Origin: an uncultured Senegalimassilia sp.
Lineage (GTDB): Bacteria > Actinomycetota > Coriobacteriia > Coriobacteriales > Eggerthellaceae
NCBI GenBank assembly: GCA_934630815.1
Contig: CAKTWI010000007.1
Coordinates: 22,366 to 86,365, forward strand
Direction of reading: 5' to 3'
DNA: 64,000 bases
The notes under the pieces were generated by a model. It did not search any database and was not told where the DNA came from. It saw only the letters and a program-made list of their open reading frames with translations. Below, one piece after another: positions 15,877 through 24,576 of the stretch. Position 1 is the stretch's first letter; each line of letters begins with the position of its first letter. Made by a program: the position numbers and the translations under genes.

Positions 15877-16719
15877 CTACTCCTCCGTGTCGCTCGCGGG
15901 CTTCTCGTCTTCGCCGAGGATCGCGCGGTAGAGGTTCTCGTCCTGCTCGGTGTACACGTCGAAGATAACGTGCATGTCGGCGCCGGGCTCGTCGGCGGCG
16001 CGGGAGTCCAGCCATGCCTTCACCGCCTGTACGGCGATTTGCGCACCCTCCTGCTGTGGGAATCCGAACACGCCGGTGGAGATGCAGCAGAACGCCACCG
16101 ACTTCGCCTTCGCCGCACATGCCGCATCCAGACAGCTGATATAGCACTGCGTCAGCTGTTTGCGCTGCTCAAGCGTAGGATTCCCTTTCGTCATGGGACC
16201 CACCGTATGGATGATGCTTTGGGAGGGGAGGTTGTAGGCGGGCGTGATCTTCGCGCGGCCGACGGGTTCCTCGTAGCCTTGCTCCCGCATGATCTGCGCG
16301 CACTTCAGGCGCAGCTGCACGCCGGCGAAGGTGTGGATGGCGTTGTCGATGCATAGGTGTCCGGGGATCCAACAACCCAGAAGCGCGCTGTTCGCGGCGT
16401 TGACGATGGCGTCGCAGCGCAGGGCGGTGATGTCCCCGCGCCAGATGCTCAGGCGCGGGTCGGAGGCTATGCGCGCAAGCTCGTCGGCCTCCGTGATGCC
16501 CGGTTCGGCAACCATAAGCTGAAGCACGCGGTCCTGCACCTTCAGGAACTCCGGCGACGCGGGCTTCGGCTCGCGCGTGTTCACCAGCGCGCGGAACTGC
16601 TCCCACTGCTCCATGAACCAGCGCGGGTCCTCTTGCGGCTGAACGTGCTTGCTCCCCGCGCCCCGTTCGTCCATCAGGTGATTTACCAGGAAGGCCATAT
16701 CCTTTACCAATTGCATCAT
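15877..16719 (-). CDS. Zinc-type macrodomain, protein-ADP-ribose hydrolase
   Basis: A 280-residue protein. The start at 16719 (two adjacent ATGs) has AAGGAG about 11 bases upstream; the frame is open for another 670 bases but that stretch overlaps the next gene and looks like an artefact. After a helical N-terminal part of about 95 residues comes a macrodomain: IWRGDITALRCDAIVNAAN, then GCWIPGHLCIDNAIH, and IIHTVGP. The G-C-W-x-P-x-H-x-C-I-D-N block is the mark of zinc-dependent macrodomains (Zn-Macro), which remove ADP-ribose from proteins and are often encoded beside a SirTM sirtuin. No sirtuin or lipoate gene lies nearby here, so the modifying partner must be elsewhere. Cytoplasmic, single-gene unit. 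Confidence 0.85.
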   Translation of the reverse strand: MMQLVKDMAFLVNHLMDERGAGSKHVQPQEDPRWFMEQWEQFRALVNTREPKPASPEFLKVQDRVLQLMVAEPGITEADELARIASDPRLSIWRGDITALRCDAIVNAANSALLGCWIPGHLCIDNAIHTFAGVQLRLKCAQIMREQGYEEPVGRAKITPAYNLPSQSIIHTVGPMTKGNPTLEQRKQLTQCYISCLDAACAAKAKSVAFCCISTGVFGFPQQEGAQIAVQAVKAWLDSRAADEPGADMHVIFDVYTEQDENLYRAILGEDEKPASDTEE

Positions 16720-16926
16720 GGGGTTCGCATCTCCTTGCCCGCGTTGCCGTTTTGCCAGGCGGCCGTTGGCGGCGCGCCTGGGCGCCTCGCCGTCCGCCGT
16801 CTGGGCATATCGATTCTTGCTGGATAGAATAGCGCAAGGTTCGAGATACCGCGTGCTCGTGCCGGCGCATCGGCGTTTTCGGTGTGGGTGCGGTTCGTAA
16901 AGGGGATGGCGCGAAAGGGGTCCGTT

Positions 16927-17436
16927 ATGGTGGCTATGGGAAAGGATGAGGTGCTGCAATACCTCGATGAGCAGGGGGTTTCCTATCAGAAAGTCGAGCA
17001 CGAACCCGTGTTCACCATGGAGGGGATGGAGCAGCTCGACCTGCCGTTCGCTGCGGAAGTGGTGAAGAACCTGTTCCTGCGCGACGACAAGAAGCGAGCC
17101 TATTATTTGGTAGTGATGCCAGAGGATAAGCCGGCGAATCTGAAGGCGCTGCGTGCGACGCTGGAAAGCCGTCCGCTGCGCTTCGCCTCCGGCGACGACC
17201 TCGAGGCCATCCTTGGGTTGCGCGCCGGCGCCGTGTCGCCGTTGGGCGTGCTCAATGATGACGAGCGTCGCGTGCAGGTGGTGCTCGACGAGGAGCTGCG
17301 CGGTTATAAGGGGCTGGGCATCCATCCCAACGAGAACACGGCAACGTTGCATGTGCCGCTTGCCGATGTGCTGGCCTTGTTCGATGCGCACGGCACGCCG
17401 TATCGCTTCGTTCCCATGGAGCGTCCCAAGGCGTAG
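16927..17436 (+). CDS. YbaK/ProX-type aminoacyl-tRNA deacylase
   Basis: A 169-residue protein from ATG 16927, chosen for AAAGGGG six bases upstream over the two ATGs at 16906 and 16936. Recognisable parts: the central KNLFLRDDKKRAYYLVVMPE and KPANLKALR, then GAVSPLGVLND and GLGIHPNENTATLHV. These match PrdX/ProXp-ala-like free-standing editing proteins, which hydrolyse Ala-tRNA-Pro made in error by prolyl-tRNA synthetase. The lysine in KNLFL is a conserved active-site residue. A proS with its own editing insert is present in this window at 28329-30098. Single gene, divergent from the macrodomain gene. Confidence 0.82.
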   Translation: MVAMGKDEVLQYLDEQGVSYQKVEHEPVFTMEGMEQLDLPFAAEVVKNLFLRDDKKRAYYLVVMPEDKPANLKALRATLESRPLRFASGDDLEAILGLRAGAVSPLGVLNDDERRVQVVLDEELRGYKGLGIHPNENTATLHVPLADVLALFDAHGTPYRFVPMERPKA

Positions 17437-17607
17437 CCTATCACGGTTGCGGTAACGTTGCGCCCCGTGGGTGAAACAGGCGAGGATGCGTTCCCCGGTT
17501 GTTTCTCTCTGGAGCTGTCGGTCCTGCCCCTGGCTGCGTTTCGGGCGGCGCCGGCCCCGGACGCTTACCGCTGCTTTTTCGGGCGCTTTTTTTCAGCTTG
17601 TTTTCAG

Positions 17608-17633
17608 CTAAGGGTCGCCGATGCGGCCCTTAG
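17608..17633 (+). terminator. Weak terminator-like hairpin in the gap before the HtrA gene
   Basis: CTAAGGG (17608-17614) pairs with CCCTTAG (17627-17633), followed by GCGTTTTG. The gap 17437-17800 also holds a small hairpin CGCAGGG/CCCTGCG (17755-17777) just before the HtrA ribosome site. No gene is seen in the gap. Confidence 0.45.
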
Positions 17634-17800
17634 GCGTTTTGCGGGTCGCAAACCGTACACCAAAGAGTGTAATTCAGTGACATGCGGGTGACGAAACGGT
17701 GCAAGCGCCGTCGTGGTGGGCTGCGGCGTGGTAAGGTTGCCCTGTCAAACAAAACGCAGGGCGATAAGGGCCCTGCGCCTCCGATAGCAAGGAGCCTGCC

Positions 17801-19225
17801 ATGACCGATCAGTTCAACAACCAAAACGGCTACGGCCAGCCTGGGCAGCCGATCCCGCCTGCGCAGGGCTACCAGCAGCCCGGCTATCAGCATTCTTATA
17901 CGCAGCCGGTGGTCGATGCCCAGAACCCCCGCAAAACCTCTTCCGGCCGCACGTTCGGCACTGCGTTTGCCGGTGCGGCGCTTGCCTGCGTTATCGCGTT
18001 CGGCGGCTTCACCGTCTATCAGAATGTGACGGGGACCCCCTCCGGCGGCAACGTTACGCTGGGCGCGTCCACGAACACCGAGATCCAGGCCCAGTCCACC
18101 GACGACACGCTTCCCGAGGCCGTGGCGCAGAAGTGCCTGCCCTCCGTGGCCGCCATTGACGTGTACACGGCGCAAGCCTCCACCGACATGTTCGGCCGCA
18201 GCACGTCCAGCTCGGGAACGCTCACCGAAAGCTCCCTGGGCAGCGGCGTGGTGCTTTCCGAGGACGGCTACATCATCACGAACAACCACGTGGTCGCAGG
18301 CGCCGATGCCTTGAAGGTCACCGTGGGTGGCGAGGAGTATGACGCCGACGTGGTAGGTACCGACGAGTCCAGCGACATCGCCGTCATCAAGCTGCGCAAT
18401 GCCAGCGGCTTGACCCCCGTCGAGATCGGCGATTCCGACAATCTGACCATCGGCGAATGGGTCATGTCCATCGGCAGCCCGTTCGGCCTCGAGCAGTCCG
18501 TGGCAACCGGCATCGTGTCGGCCACCAGCCGTTCGCAGATCATGAGCAACTCCGAAAGCAGCGGCAGCGACGGCTATGGGTACGGTTACGGCGGGTCGTC
18601 TTCCCAGTCGAGCGGCTACACCATCTACCCGAACATGATCCAGACCGATGCGGCCATCAACCCGGGCAACTCCGGCGGCGCGCTGGTGGATTCCAACGGC
18701 AAGCTCATCGGCATCAACACGCTGATCACCTCGTATTCCGGCAACTACTCGGGCGTCGGCTTCGCCATCCCGGTGAACTACGCGGTCAACATCGCGCAGC
18801 AGATCATTGAGGGCAAAACTCCCACGCACGCGCAGCTGGGCGTGTCCCTTTCCACGGTCAACTCCCAGAACGCGAAGCGCTATGGCCTGAAGGTCGATAG
18901 CGGCGCCTACATCTCCGCCGTCAACAGCGGCTCTGGGGCTGCCGAGGCCGGTCTTGAGGAAGGCGACATCGTTACGAAGTTCGATGGCAACTCCGTTGAT
19001 TCCGCAAGCGATCTGATGCTCGACGTGCGTTCGAAGAACCCCGGCGACAAGGTCACGCTGGAGGTCAACCGAGATGGCGAAACGAAGCAGATCGAGGTCA
19101 CGCTGGGCTCCGACGAATCGTCCCAATCCGCGGCCACGCAGCAAAACTCCGGTAGCAGCTCCAGCGAGATGCTCAATCGCCTGCTGAACAACAGCGGGTC
19201 CTCTAGCAAGAGCGACGCGGCTTAG
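17801..19225 (+). CDS. HtrA/DegP-like membrane-anchored serine protease
   Basis: A 474-residue protein. Residues 1-45 are a cytoplasmic Gln/Pro/Tyr-rich tail, residues about 48-68 one membrane segment, and the rest lies outside. The trypsin-like domain has the triad His163 (TNNHVVAG), Asp192 (SSDIAVIKL) and Ser291 (NPGNSGGALV). A Ser/Gly/Tyr-rich loop (SESSGSDGYGYGYGGSSSQS) at about residues 250-270 precedes the serine. One PDZ domain covers about residues 345-440, and the end is a Ser-rich tail. This type degrades misfolded proteins at the cell surface. AAGGAG stands ten bases before the ATG. Single-gene unit ended by strong hairpins. Confidence 0.9.
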   Translation: MTDQFNNQNGYGQPGQPIPPAQGYQQPGYQHSYTQPVVDAQNPRKTSSGRTFGTAFAGAALACVIAFGGFTVYQNVTGTPSGGNVTLGASTNTEIQAQSTDDTLPEAVAQKCLPSVAAIDVYTAQASTDMFGRSTSSSGTLTESSLGSGVVLSEDGYIITNNHVVAGADALKVTVGGEEYDADVVGTDESSDIAVIKLRNASGLTPVEIGDSDNLTIGEWVMSIGSPFGLEQSVATGIVSATSRSQIMSNSESSGSDGYGYGYGGSSSQSSGYTIYPNMIQTDAAINPGNSGGALVDSNGKLIGINTLITSYSGNYSGVGFAIPVNYAVNIAQQIIEGKTPTHAQLGVSLSTVNSQNAKRYGLKVDSGAYISAVNSGSGAAEAGLEEGDIVTKFDGNSVDSASDLMLDVRSKNPGDKVTLEVNRDGETKQIEVTLGSDESSQSAATQQNSGSSSSEMLNRLLNNSGSSSKSDAA

Positions 19226-19241
19226 CAGCTACGGTCTTGAC

Positions 19242-19306
19242 GGGCCGCTCGGGCAAATGCCGAGCGGCCCCACGCGAGGCGAGCGATCCGCGCGCCTCGC
19301 GTGGGG
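19242..19306 (+). terminator. Two overlapping GC-rich hairpins after the HtrA gene
   Basis: GGGCCGCTCGG (19242-19252) pairs with 19260-19270. Directly after, CCCCACGCGAGGCG (from 19268) pairs with its complement ending at 19306. The two stems share a few bases, so they exclude each other. No T-run; they support the terminator just downstream. Confidence 0.6.
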
Positions 19307-19344
19307 CCGAAAGCCCCTTTTCCTTTCCTTTTCCCTTTTCCCGC

Positions 19345-19381
19345 GGGAACGGCCCCTGTTTTGGGGCCGTTCCCATTTTTT
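19345..19381 (+). terminator. Rho-independent terminator
   Basis: A 12-bp stem (GGGAACGGCCCC, 19345-19356, with 19363-19374) and then ATTTTTTC. Confidence 0.9.
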
Positions 19382-19514
19382 CGGACATTTGCACCCGTCG
19401 TGGCCGGTTACCATTCATGAGCGGGCAGGCGAATCCGCTGCCTTCCATTGGACGGGTCGCTCCGCATGCGGTTTGACCGATAGCCGGCTGCCTGAAAATA
19501 TCGTAGTAAGCCCA

Positions 19515-19544
19515 TTGCACTACTAGGTAAAGTAGGCGCATAAT
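19515..19544 (+). promoter_or_regulatory. Promoter of the cystine carrier gene with short repeats
   Basis: TTGCAC (19515-19520), 18 bases, CATAAT (19539-19544). GTAGT, ACTAC and AGTAG pentamers (19503-19507, 19519-19523, 19531-19535) surround the -35 and could be operator half sites. Confidence 0.5.
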
Positions 19545-19569
19545 TAACGGCACGCTGTAAGCAGGAGCT

Positions 19570-19626
19570 GCGACGGGCGGGCGAGTGCTCCCGGGTGCGT
19601 TTCCCGGTGGCTCGCCCGCCCGTCGC
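19570..19626 (+). promoter_or_regulatory. Long leader hairpin before the cystine carrier gene
   Basis: A perfect 16-bp stem (19570-19585 with 19611-19626) encloses a second stem CCGGG/CCCGG. It ends 33 bases before the start codon and has no T-run. It may stabilise the message or act as a regulated leader. Confidence 0.55.
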
Positions 19627-19659
19627 ATCGCTTCGAAACGGAAAAGGGAGACGAGAGAC

Positions 19660-21072
19660 ATGTCGTTTGACGTATTGGGGCCGGTGCTCGCCGTGCTGGT
19701 CATCTTCGCGGCGCTCATCGCGGTGCTGCGTTATCTGAAGGCGAAGGATAAAAGCTTCACGTTCCGCGTGTTCACGGCCTTGGGGCTGGGTATCGTGCTG
19801 GGCGCGGGCATCCAGTTGGCGCTGGGCCGCGGCAGCGAAGCCGCCACCACCGCGCTTGACTGGATGTCGCTGGTGGGAACCGGCTACATCGACCTTTTGC
19901 GCATGCTGGTCATGCCGCTCGTGTTCGTGGCCATCGTCGGCGCGTTCACGCGCACGAAGGCCGTTGACAACCTGGGCAAGATCGGCGGATCGGTGCTCGC
20001 CGTCCTTTTGATCACGGTGGCCATCGCGGCGCTGTTCGGCTGGGCGACCATCGCCTTGTCGGGCCTGGCCGGGGCAGACTTCACGCAGGGCAGCGTCGAC
20101 GCAACCAAACTCGACGCCCTGCAGACGCGTCAGGACAAGGTCGCCGATACCACCATCCCGCAGACCATCCTGTCCATGATCCCCGTCAACGTGTTCGCCG
20201 ACCTTGCCGGCACGCGCTCCACGTCCACCATCGCCGTGGTCATCTTCTCCGCCATCGTGGGCCTGGCCTACCTGAAGCTGCGCGACCGCGATTCCGAGCA
20301 GGCGCAGTTCTTCAGCAGCCTCATCGACAGCCTGTACGGCATCGTCATGTGCATCGTGAAGATGGTTGTGGGCCTTACCCCTTACGGCGTGCTCGCCCTT
20401 ATCGCCAACGTCACGGCCACCAGCGATTACGCCGCCATCCTCGACCTGGGCAAGTTCATCATCTTCAGCTACGTGGCCATCATCGCCATGTTCCTGGTGC
20501 ACCTGCTCATCCTGGCCGGCAACCGCGTCAACCCTGTGACGTACCTTAAGAAGGCCTTCCCCGTGCTGTCGTTCGCGTTCGTGTCCCGTACCAGCGCCGG
20601 CGCCCTTCCCATGAACATCGAGACGCAGTCCAAGGCGCTCGGCGTCGATCCGGCGACGGCGAATTTCGCGGCAAGCTTCGGCATGTCCATCGGCCAGAAC
20701 GGCTGCGCGGGCATCTACCCGGCCATGATGGCCACGCTCATCGCTCCTACCGTCGGCATCAACGTGTTCGACCCCACGTGGGTCATCGGCCTGATCGCCG
20801 TCATCGTCATCAGCTCGTTCGGCGTTGCCGGCGTGGGCGGCGGCGCCACTTTCGCCAGCCTCATCGTGCTGGGCACCATGGGCCTGCCCATCGAGATCGT
20901 GGGCCTGATGGCCTCCGTCGAGCCGCTCATCGACATGGGCCGTACCGCTCTCAACGTCAGCGACTCCATGGTGGCCGGCGTCACGTCGTCCAACTTCACC
21001 GGCGGCCTCGATCGCGATATGTACAACGATCCCGCCGCGGTCATCAACGCCGACGGCATCGAGAAGGCCTAG
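19660..21072 (+). CDS. tcyP: Dicarboxylate/amino acid:cation symporter, TcyP-like (L-cystine)
   Basis: A 470-residue protein with about ten membrane helices, of the SDF (PF00375) family. The start ATG 19660 has GGGAG upstream. Motifs in the C-terminal half are the serine-rich re-entrant loop (VSRTSAGALPMNIETQ), then ANFAASFGMSIGQNGCAGIYPA and GVAGVGGGATFASL. The RTSAG-L-P and IGQNGCAGIYPAM blocks are shared with the L-cystine carriers TcyP and YdjN rather than with the glutamate or C4-dicarboxylate branches. It would import cystine with a cation. Own promoter, leader hairpin and terminator make it a single-gene unit. Confidence 0.82.
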   Translation: MSFDVLGPVLAVLVIFAALIAVLRYLKAKDKSFTFRVFTALGLGIVLGAGIQLALGRGSEAATTALDWMSLVGTGYIDLLRMLVMPLVFVAIVGAFTRTKAVDNLGKIGGSVLAVLLITVAIAALFGWATIALSGLAGADFTQGSVDATKLDALQTRQDKVADTTIPQTILSMIPVNVFADLAGTRSTSTIAVVIFSAIVGLAYLKLRDRDSEQAQFFSSLIDSLYGIVMCIVKMVVGLTPYGVLALIANVTATSDYAAILDLGKFIIFSYVAIIAMFLVHLLILAGNRVNPVTYLKKAFPVLSFAFVSRTSAGALPMNIETQSKALGVDPATANFAASFGMSIGQNGCAGIYPAMMATLIAPTVGINVFDPTWVIGLIAVIVISSFGVAGVGGGATFASLIVLGTMGLPIEIVGLMASVEPLIDMGRTALNVSDSMVAGVTSSNFTGGLDRDMYNDPAAVINADGIEKA

Positions 21073-21105
21073 GGCCTGCTCGTTTGTCCTTTGCGTGAAA
21101 AGCCT

Positions 21106-21142
21106 GGAAACGGCCGCCCCGATGGGCGGCCGTTTCCGTTTT
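21106..21142 (+). terminator. Rho-independent terminator after tcyP
   Basis: A 14-bp stem (GGAAACGGCCGCCC, 21106-21119, with 21124-21137) followed by GTTTTC. Confidence 0.88.
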
Positions 21143-21194
21143 CAGGTAAGATAGGGAAGCTTAAACGCTTTACGATTTAACCGGGAGGTTGTAT

Positions 21195-21911
21195 ATGGCC
21201 GAGGAATACCGATATAAGCGCGTGCTGCTGAAGTTGTCCGGCGAGGCGCTGGCAGGCGACCTTGGCTACGGCATCGATCCGAAGGTGGTCGATTCCCTGG
21301 CCGACGAGATCGCCGACGTGGTGCATGACGGCGTGCAGCTTGCCATCGTGGTGGGCGGCGGCAACATCTTCCGCGGCGTCTCCGGCGCAACCGATGGTAT
21401 GGACCGCGCCCAGGCGGACTACATCGGCATGCTGGCCACGGTCATGAACGCGCTGGCGCTGCAGGACGCCTTCGAGCGCCACGGCATCTTCAGCCGCGTG
21501 CAGAGCGCCATCAACATGCAGGAAGTGTCCGAGCCCTACATCCGTCGCCGCGCCATCCGTCACATGGAGAAGGGCCGCGTGGTCATCCTGGCCGCCGGCA
21601 CGGGCAACCCCTACTTCACCACCGACACCACCGCGGCGCTGCGCGCCTGCGAGCTGGACGTCGACGTGCTCATGAAGGCCACGAAGGTCGACGGCGTCTA
21701 CGATTCCGACCCCGTGAAGAACCCCGATGCGAAGCGCTACGACCGCATCAGCTACATGGAGGTTCTCTCGCAGGGTCTCAACGTCATGGACTCCACGGCC
21801 ACCAGCCTGTGCATGGACAACAAGGTCCCCATGATCGTGTTCGACCTGACGGTGCAGGGCAACATCGCCCGTGCGCTGAAGGGCGAGGACGTGGGCACCA
21901 CCGTAGAGTAG
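21195..21911 (+). CDS. pyrH: UMP kinase
   Basis: A 238-residue amino-acid-kinase-fold protein. It has [10 protein letters not shown] near residue 11, GGGNIFRGV near 53, DTTAALRA (substrate and allosteric face) and the [10 protein letters not shown] loop near 163. It phosphorylates UMP to UDP in the cytoplasm, feeding RNA, DNA and nucleotide-sugar synthesis. ATG 21195 is preferred over the TTG at 21189, because GGGAGG lies six bases before it. It heads the conserved pyrH-frr-uppS-cdsA-dxr cluster. Confidence 0.96.
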   Translation: MAEEYRYKRVLLKLSGEALAGDLGYGIDPKVVDSLADEIADVVHDGVQLAIVVGGGNIFRGVSGATDGMDRAQADYIGMLATVMNALALQDAFERHGIFSRVQSAINMQEVSEPYIRRRAIRHMEKGRVVILAAGTGNPYFTTDTTAALRACELDVDVLMKATKVDGVYDSDPVKNPDAKRYDRISYMEVLSQGLNVMDSTATSLCMDNKVPMIVFDLTVQGNIARALKGEDVGTTVE

Positions 21912-21965
21912 TAACGTCTTCCGCGTCGCCCGGGCAGGGCGGGCGCTCAAGGGAAAGGAACCGAA

Positions 21966-22523
21966 ATGATCGACGAGATCATGCTTGAAACCGAGGAGAA
22001 GATGCAGCGCGCCGTGAACGGCCTGCACAACGCGTTCGGCACCGTTCGCACGGGCCGCGCCAACGCCATGGTGCTCGACCGCATCAAGGTGGACTACTAC
22101 GGCGTTCCCACGCCCATCAACCAGATGGCCGGCGTGAAAACGCCTGACGCGCACATGCTGGTCATCGAGCCTTGGGACAAGGGCGTCCTGGGCGCCATCG
22201 AGCACGCCATCATGGAAAGCGACCTGGGCGTCACCCCGAACAACGACGGCTCGGTCATCCGCCTGCCGTTCCCCGCGCTCACCGAGGATCGCCGCCGTGA
22301 GCTGGTGAAGCAGTGCAAGGAGTACGCCGAGGAGGCCCGCGTCGCCATCCGCAACGCGCGTCGCGACGGCAACAGCCATGTCGCCAAGTCCGTCAAGGAA
22401 GACAACCTTCCCGAGGACGAGCAGCGTCGCGCCGAGGCCGAGATCCAGAAGCTTACCGACAAGTACGTCGCCGAAGTCGACGCGGTGTTCAAGAAGAAGG
22501 AAGCCGAGGTCATGGAGATCTAG
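21966..22523 (+). CDS. frr: Ribosome recycling factor
   Basis: A 185-residue protein, exactly the usual length. Features are the first helix with EEKMQRAVNGL, the FGTVRTGRANAMVLDRI strand-helix, VIEPWDKG and the closing helices with EDRRRELVKQCKEYAEEARVAIRN. With EF-G it splits post-termination ribosomes. It follows pyrH by 54 bases with GGGAAAGGAA as ribosome site. A terminator lies before uppS. Confidence 0.97.
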   Translation: MIDEIMLETEEKMQRAVNGLHNAFGTVRTGRANAMVLDRIKVDYYGVPTPINQMAGVKTPDAHMLVIEPWDKGVLGAIEHAIMESDLGVTPNNDGSVIRLPFPALTEDRRRELVKQCKEYAEEARVAIRNARRDGNSHVAKSVKEDNLPEDEQRRAEAEIQKLTDKYVAEVDAVFKKKEAEVMEI

Positions 22524-22746
22524 AAGCGGCGTTCGCCTGCCGGCGAATCCGTCGCTCGGAGCTGCGGGCGCCCCGGTGCGTCGCGCGCTCATGGCTTGCA
22601 TGGGTGCGGCTGGCTGCCGCCTGTTTGCGCGGCCGGGCCGACGGTGGGGGAGCGGCCCCTGCTTTCGCCCAGCGCATCTCCGATCTCCTCGCAACCCTGG
22701 TTCGCAACCGGGTTGCGTCATCCGGCTCTTATGAGCGTTCCCTAGT

Positions 22747-22780
22747 GCCAGCCGGCGGTTTCCCCGCCGGTTGGCTTTTC
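22747..22780 (+). terminator. Terminator between frr and uppS
   Basis: GCCAGCCGGCGG pairs with CCGCCGGTTGGC across TTTCC and is followed by TTTTCCC. The rest of the 277-base gap 22524-22800 holds nothing recognisable. It leaves only about 20 bases before uppS, so uppS is probably reached by partial read-through. Confidence 0.75.
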
Positions 22781-22800
22781 CCTTATGTAAGAGGCTGCCC

Positions 22801-23583
22801 ATGAACAAGACGCTTGATTACATATTCCCGAATCCGCCCAAGGGCCTGGACCCTGCTGCCCTCGACCCACGGGCGATCCCCGAGCATGTCGCCGTCATCA
22901 TGGACGGCAACGGCCGTTGGGCGAAGAAGCGCGCGCTGAATCGCCTGAAGGGCCACAAGGCCGGCATCGAGGCGGTGCGTGAGACCATTCGTTGCGCCTC
23001 CGACCTGGGCGTTCGTTATCTGACCATCTATTCGTTCTCCACGGAGAACTGGAAGCGTCCTCAGGAAGAGGTTGTTGGCCTGATGGACCTGTTCGCCAAG
23101 ACCATGCTGGCGGAGGTCGATGGCCTGCACGAGGAGAACGTGCGCGTGCGCACCATCGGCGACCTTTCGGCTCTGCCCGCCGAAACGCGCGAGGCCTTCG
23201 AGGAAGCATGGCTGAAAACGCGCGACAACACGGGTATGACCTTGGTCGTTGCGGTGAACTACGGCTCGCGGCAGGAGATTTTGCACGCCGCCGAGGCGTG
23301 CGTGCGCCGTGCGCTGGCAACGGCGGCCGAGGGCGGCGACCCTACCGCGCCGCTGACGGAGGCCGAGTTCGCCCAGGGGCTGTACACGGCCGATATCCCC
23401 GATCCCGAGGTGGTTATCCGCACGTCCGGCGAGATGCGCCTGTCGAACTACCTGCTGTGGCAGGTCGCCTACTCCGAGTTCGTTGCCACCGACGTGCTCT
23501 GGCCCGATTTCAACCGCTACGAGTTTTTGCGCTGCTTGTTGGAGTTCCAATCCCGAGATAGGCGTTTCGGGGCGGTGAAATAA
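22801..23583 (+). CDS. uppS: Undecaprenyl diphosphate synthase (cis-prenyltransferase)
   Basis: A 260-residue protein. The catalytic segment MDGNGRWAKKRALNRLKGH starts near residue 36. YSFSTENWKRP near 80, and RTSGEMRLSNYLLWQ with YSEFVATDVLWPDF near the end, are standard family motifs. It condenses farnesyl diphosphate with isopentenyl diphosphate to make the C55 lipid carrier for wall synthesis. ATG 22801 has AAGAGG seven bases upstream. The stop abuts cdsA with no gap. Confidence 0.95.
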   Translation: MNKTLDYIFPNPPKGLDPAALDPRAIPEHVAVIMDGNGRWAKKRALNRLKGHKAGIEAVRETIRCASDLGVRYLTIYSFSTENWKRPQEEVVGLMDLFAKTMLAEVDGLHEENVRVRTIGDLSALPAETREAFEEAWLKTRDNTGMTLVVAVNYGSRQEILHAAEACVRRALATAAEGGDPTAPLTEAEFAQGLYTADIPDPEVVIRTSGEMRLSNYLLWQVAYSEFVATDVLWPDFNRYEFLRCLLEFQSRDRRFGAVK

Positions 23584-24510
23584 ATGTCCGGGAACCCGCA
23601 AGGCGGCGAGCAGCAGCGCGCGGATGAGCGCTCGCGCGGCGAGCGTTTGAAGGATTTCGCGTACCGGAAAACGCCGCAGAAGTTCAAGAACGCTTCCGAC
23701 CTGCAGGTTCGCTTCCGCACGGGGTTCATCTACGTTACCGTCTCCGTGCTGTGCATCCTTGCGAGCGAATGGACCACGCTGGCCTTGCTGTCCGCCACCG
23801 CCGCGGTTTGCGCCGGGGAGTTCTATTACATGCTGCGCGCCGACGCGAAGCTGCCCAACGAGATGCTCGGCATCGTGGCGGCGGCGCTCTATCCGCTCAG
23901 CGTGCATTTCTTCGGGCTGTCGGGTGCGCTCATGGTCAGCCTTGTGCTGCTGCTGGCGCTCATTGTGTGGTATGTGTTCTGGATGCGCGCCCGCATCCCC
24001 GATGTGGGCGTCAGCTTCTTCGGCGCGGCATACTGCGGCATGCTGCTGTCCGGCCTGGTGGTGGTTCGCCAGGCGCTGCCGCACCCGTGGGGTGGCGTGT
24101 TGGTGCTCGGCATCTTCTTCAGCGTGTGGGCCAACGACTCCTTCGCATATCTAATCGGCAGCAAGTTCGGTAAGCATAAGCTGGCGCCGCGCGTGTCGCC
24201 GAAGAAAAGCTGGGAAGGCTTTTTCGCGGGTTTGGTGGGATCGGCGCTGTTCTGGTGTTTGTTCACGCTTATTCCGGGACTGAACCTGGGCATTCCCATG
24301 GCAATGGCGTTCGGCGTGATCAGCGGCTTATGCGGCGTGCTGGGCGACCTGGCCGAAAGCCGTATCAAGCGCAACGTGGGCTTCAAGGATTCCGGCAAGC
24401 TTCTGCCGGGCCACGGCGGCCTGCTCGACCGTTGCGACAGCCTGTTTCTGGTGGCGGTCGCCTCTGCCATCCTGCTGGTGGCAGGCGGGTGCATCCCCTT
24501 TAGCTGGTAA
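23584..24510 (+). CDS. cdsA: Phosphatidate cytidylyltransferase (CDP-diacylglycerol synthase)
   Basis: A 308-residue membrane protein with a polar N-terminus of about 45 residues and about eight helices. The family signature lies near the end: KRNVGFKDSGKLLPGHGG, then LDRCDSL, with ESR before it. It makes CDP-diacylglycerol from CTP and phosphatidic acid. The start codon directly follows the uppS stop, so the two are translationally coupled. Confidence 0.93.
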   Translation: MSGNPQGGEQQRADERSRGERLKDFAYRKTPQKFKNASDLQVRFRTGFIYVTVSVLCILASEWTTLALLSATAAVCAGEFYYMLRADAKLPNEMLGIVAAALYPLSVHFFGLSGALMVSLVLLLALIVWYVFWMRARIPDVGVSFFGAAYCGMLLSGLVVVRQALPHPWGGVLVLGIFFSVWANDSFAYLIGSKFGKHKLAPRVSPKKSWEGFFAGLVGSALFWCLFTLIPGLNLGIPMAMAFGVISGLCGVLGDLAESRIKRNVGFKDSGKLLPGHGGLLDRCDSLFLVAVASAILLVAGGCIPFSW

Positions 24511-24516
24511 ATCGGA

Positions 24517-24553
24517 CGAGCCAACGTTCTAGCGGCGTTGGCTCGAGTTGTTT
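24517..24553 (+). terminator. Hairpin with T-run between cdsA and dxr
   Basis: CGAGCCAACG (24517-24526) pairs with CGTTGGCTCG (24536-24545), then AGTTGTTTT. It looks like a moderate terminator or attenuator inside the isoprenoid/lipid operon. Confidence 0.65.
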
Positions 24554-24576
24554 TCGCAGATGATTCGGAGGGTTTC

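Noticed and set aside
15721..16356. 211-residue plus-strand frame opposite the macrodomain gene
   Set aside because: Its main part is the complement of the macrodomain; no ribosome site.
16720..17391. N-terminal extension of the macrodomain gene
   Set aside because: The extra 224 codons lie opposite the deacylase gene and its promoter and have no protein-like character; a ribosome site supports 16719.
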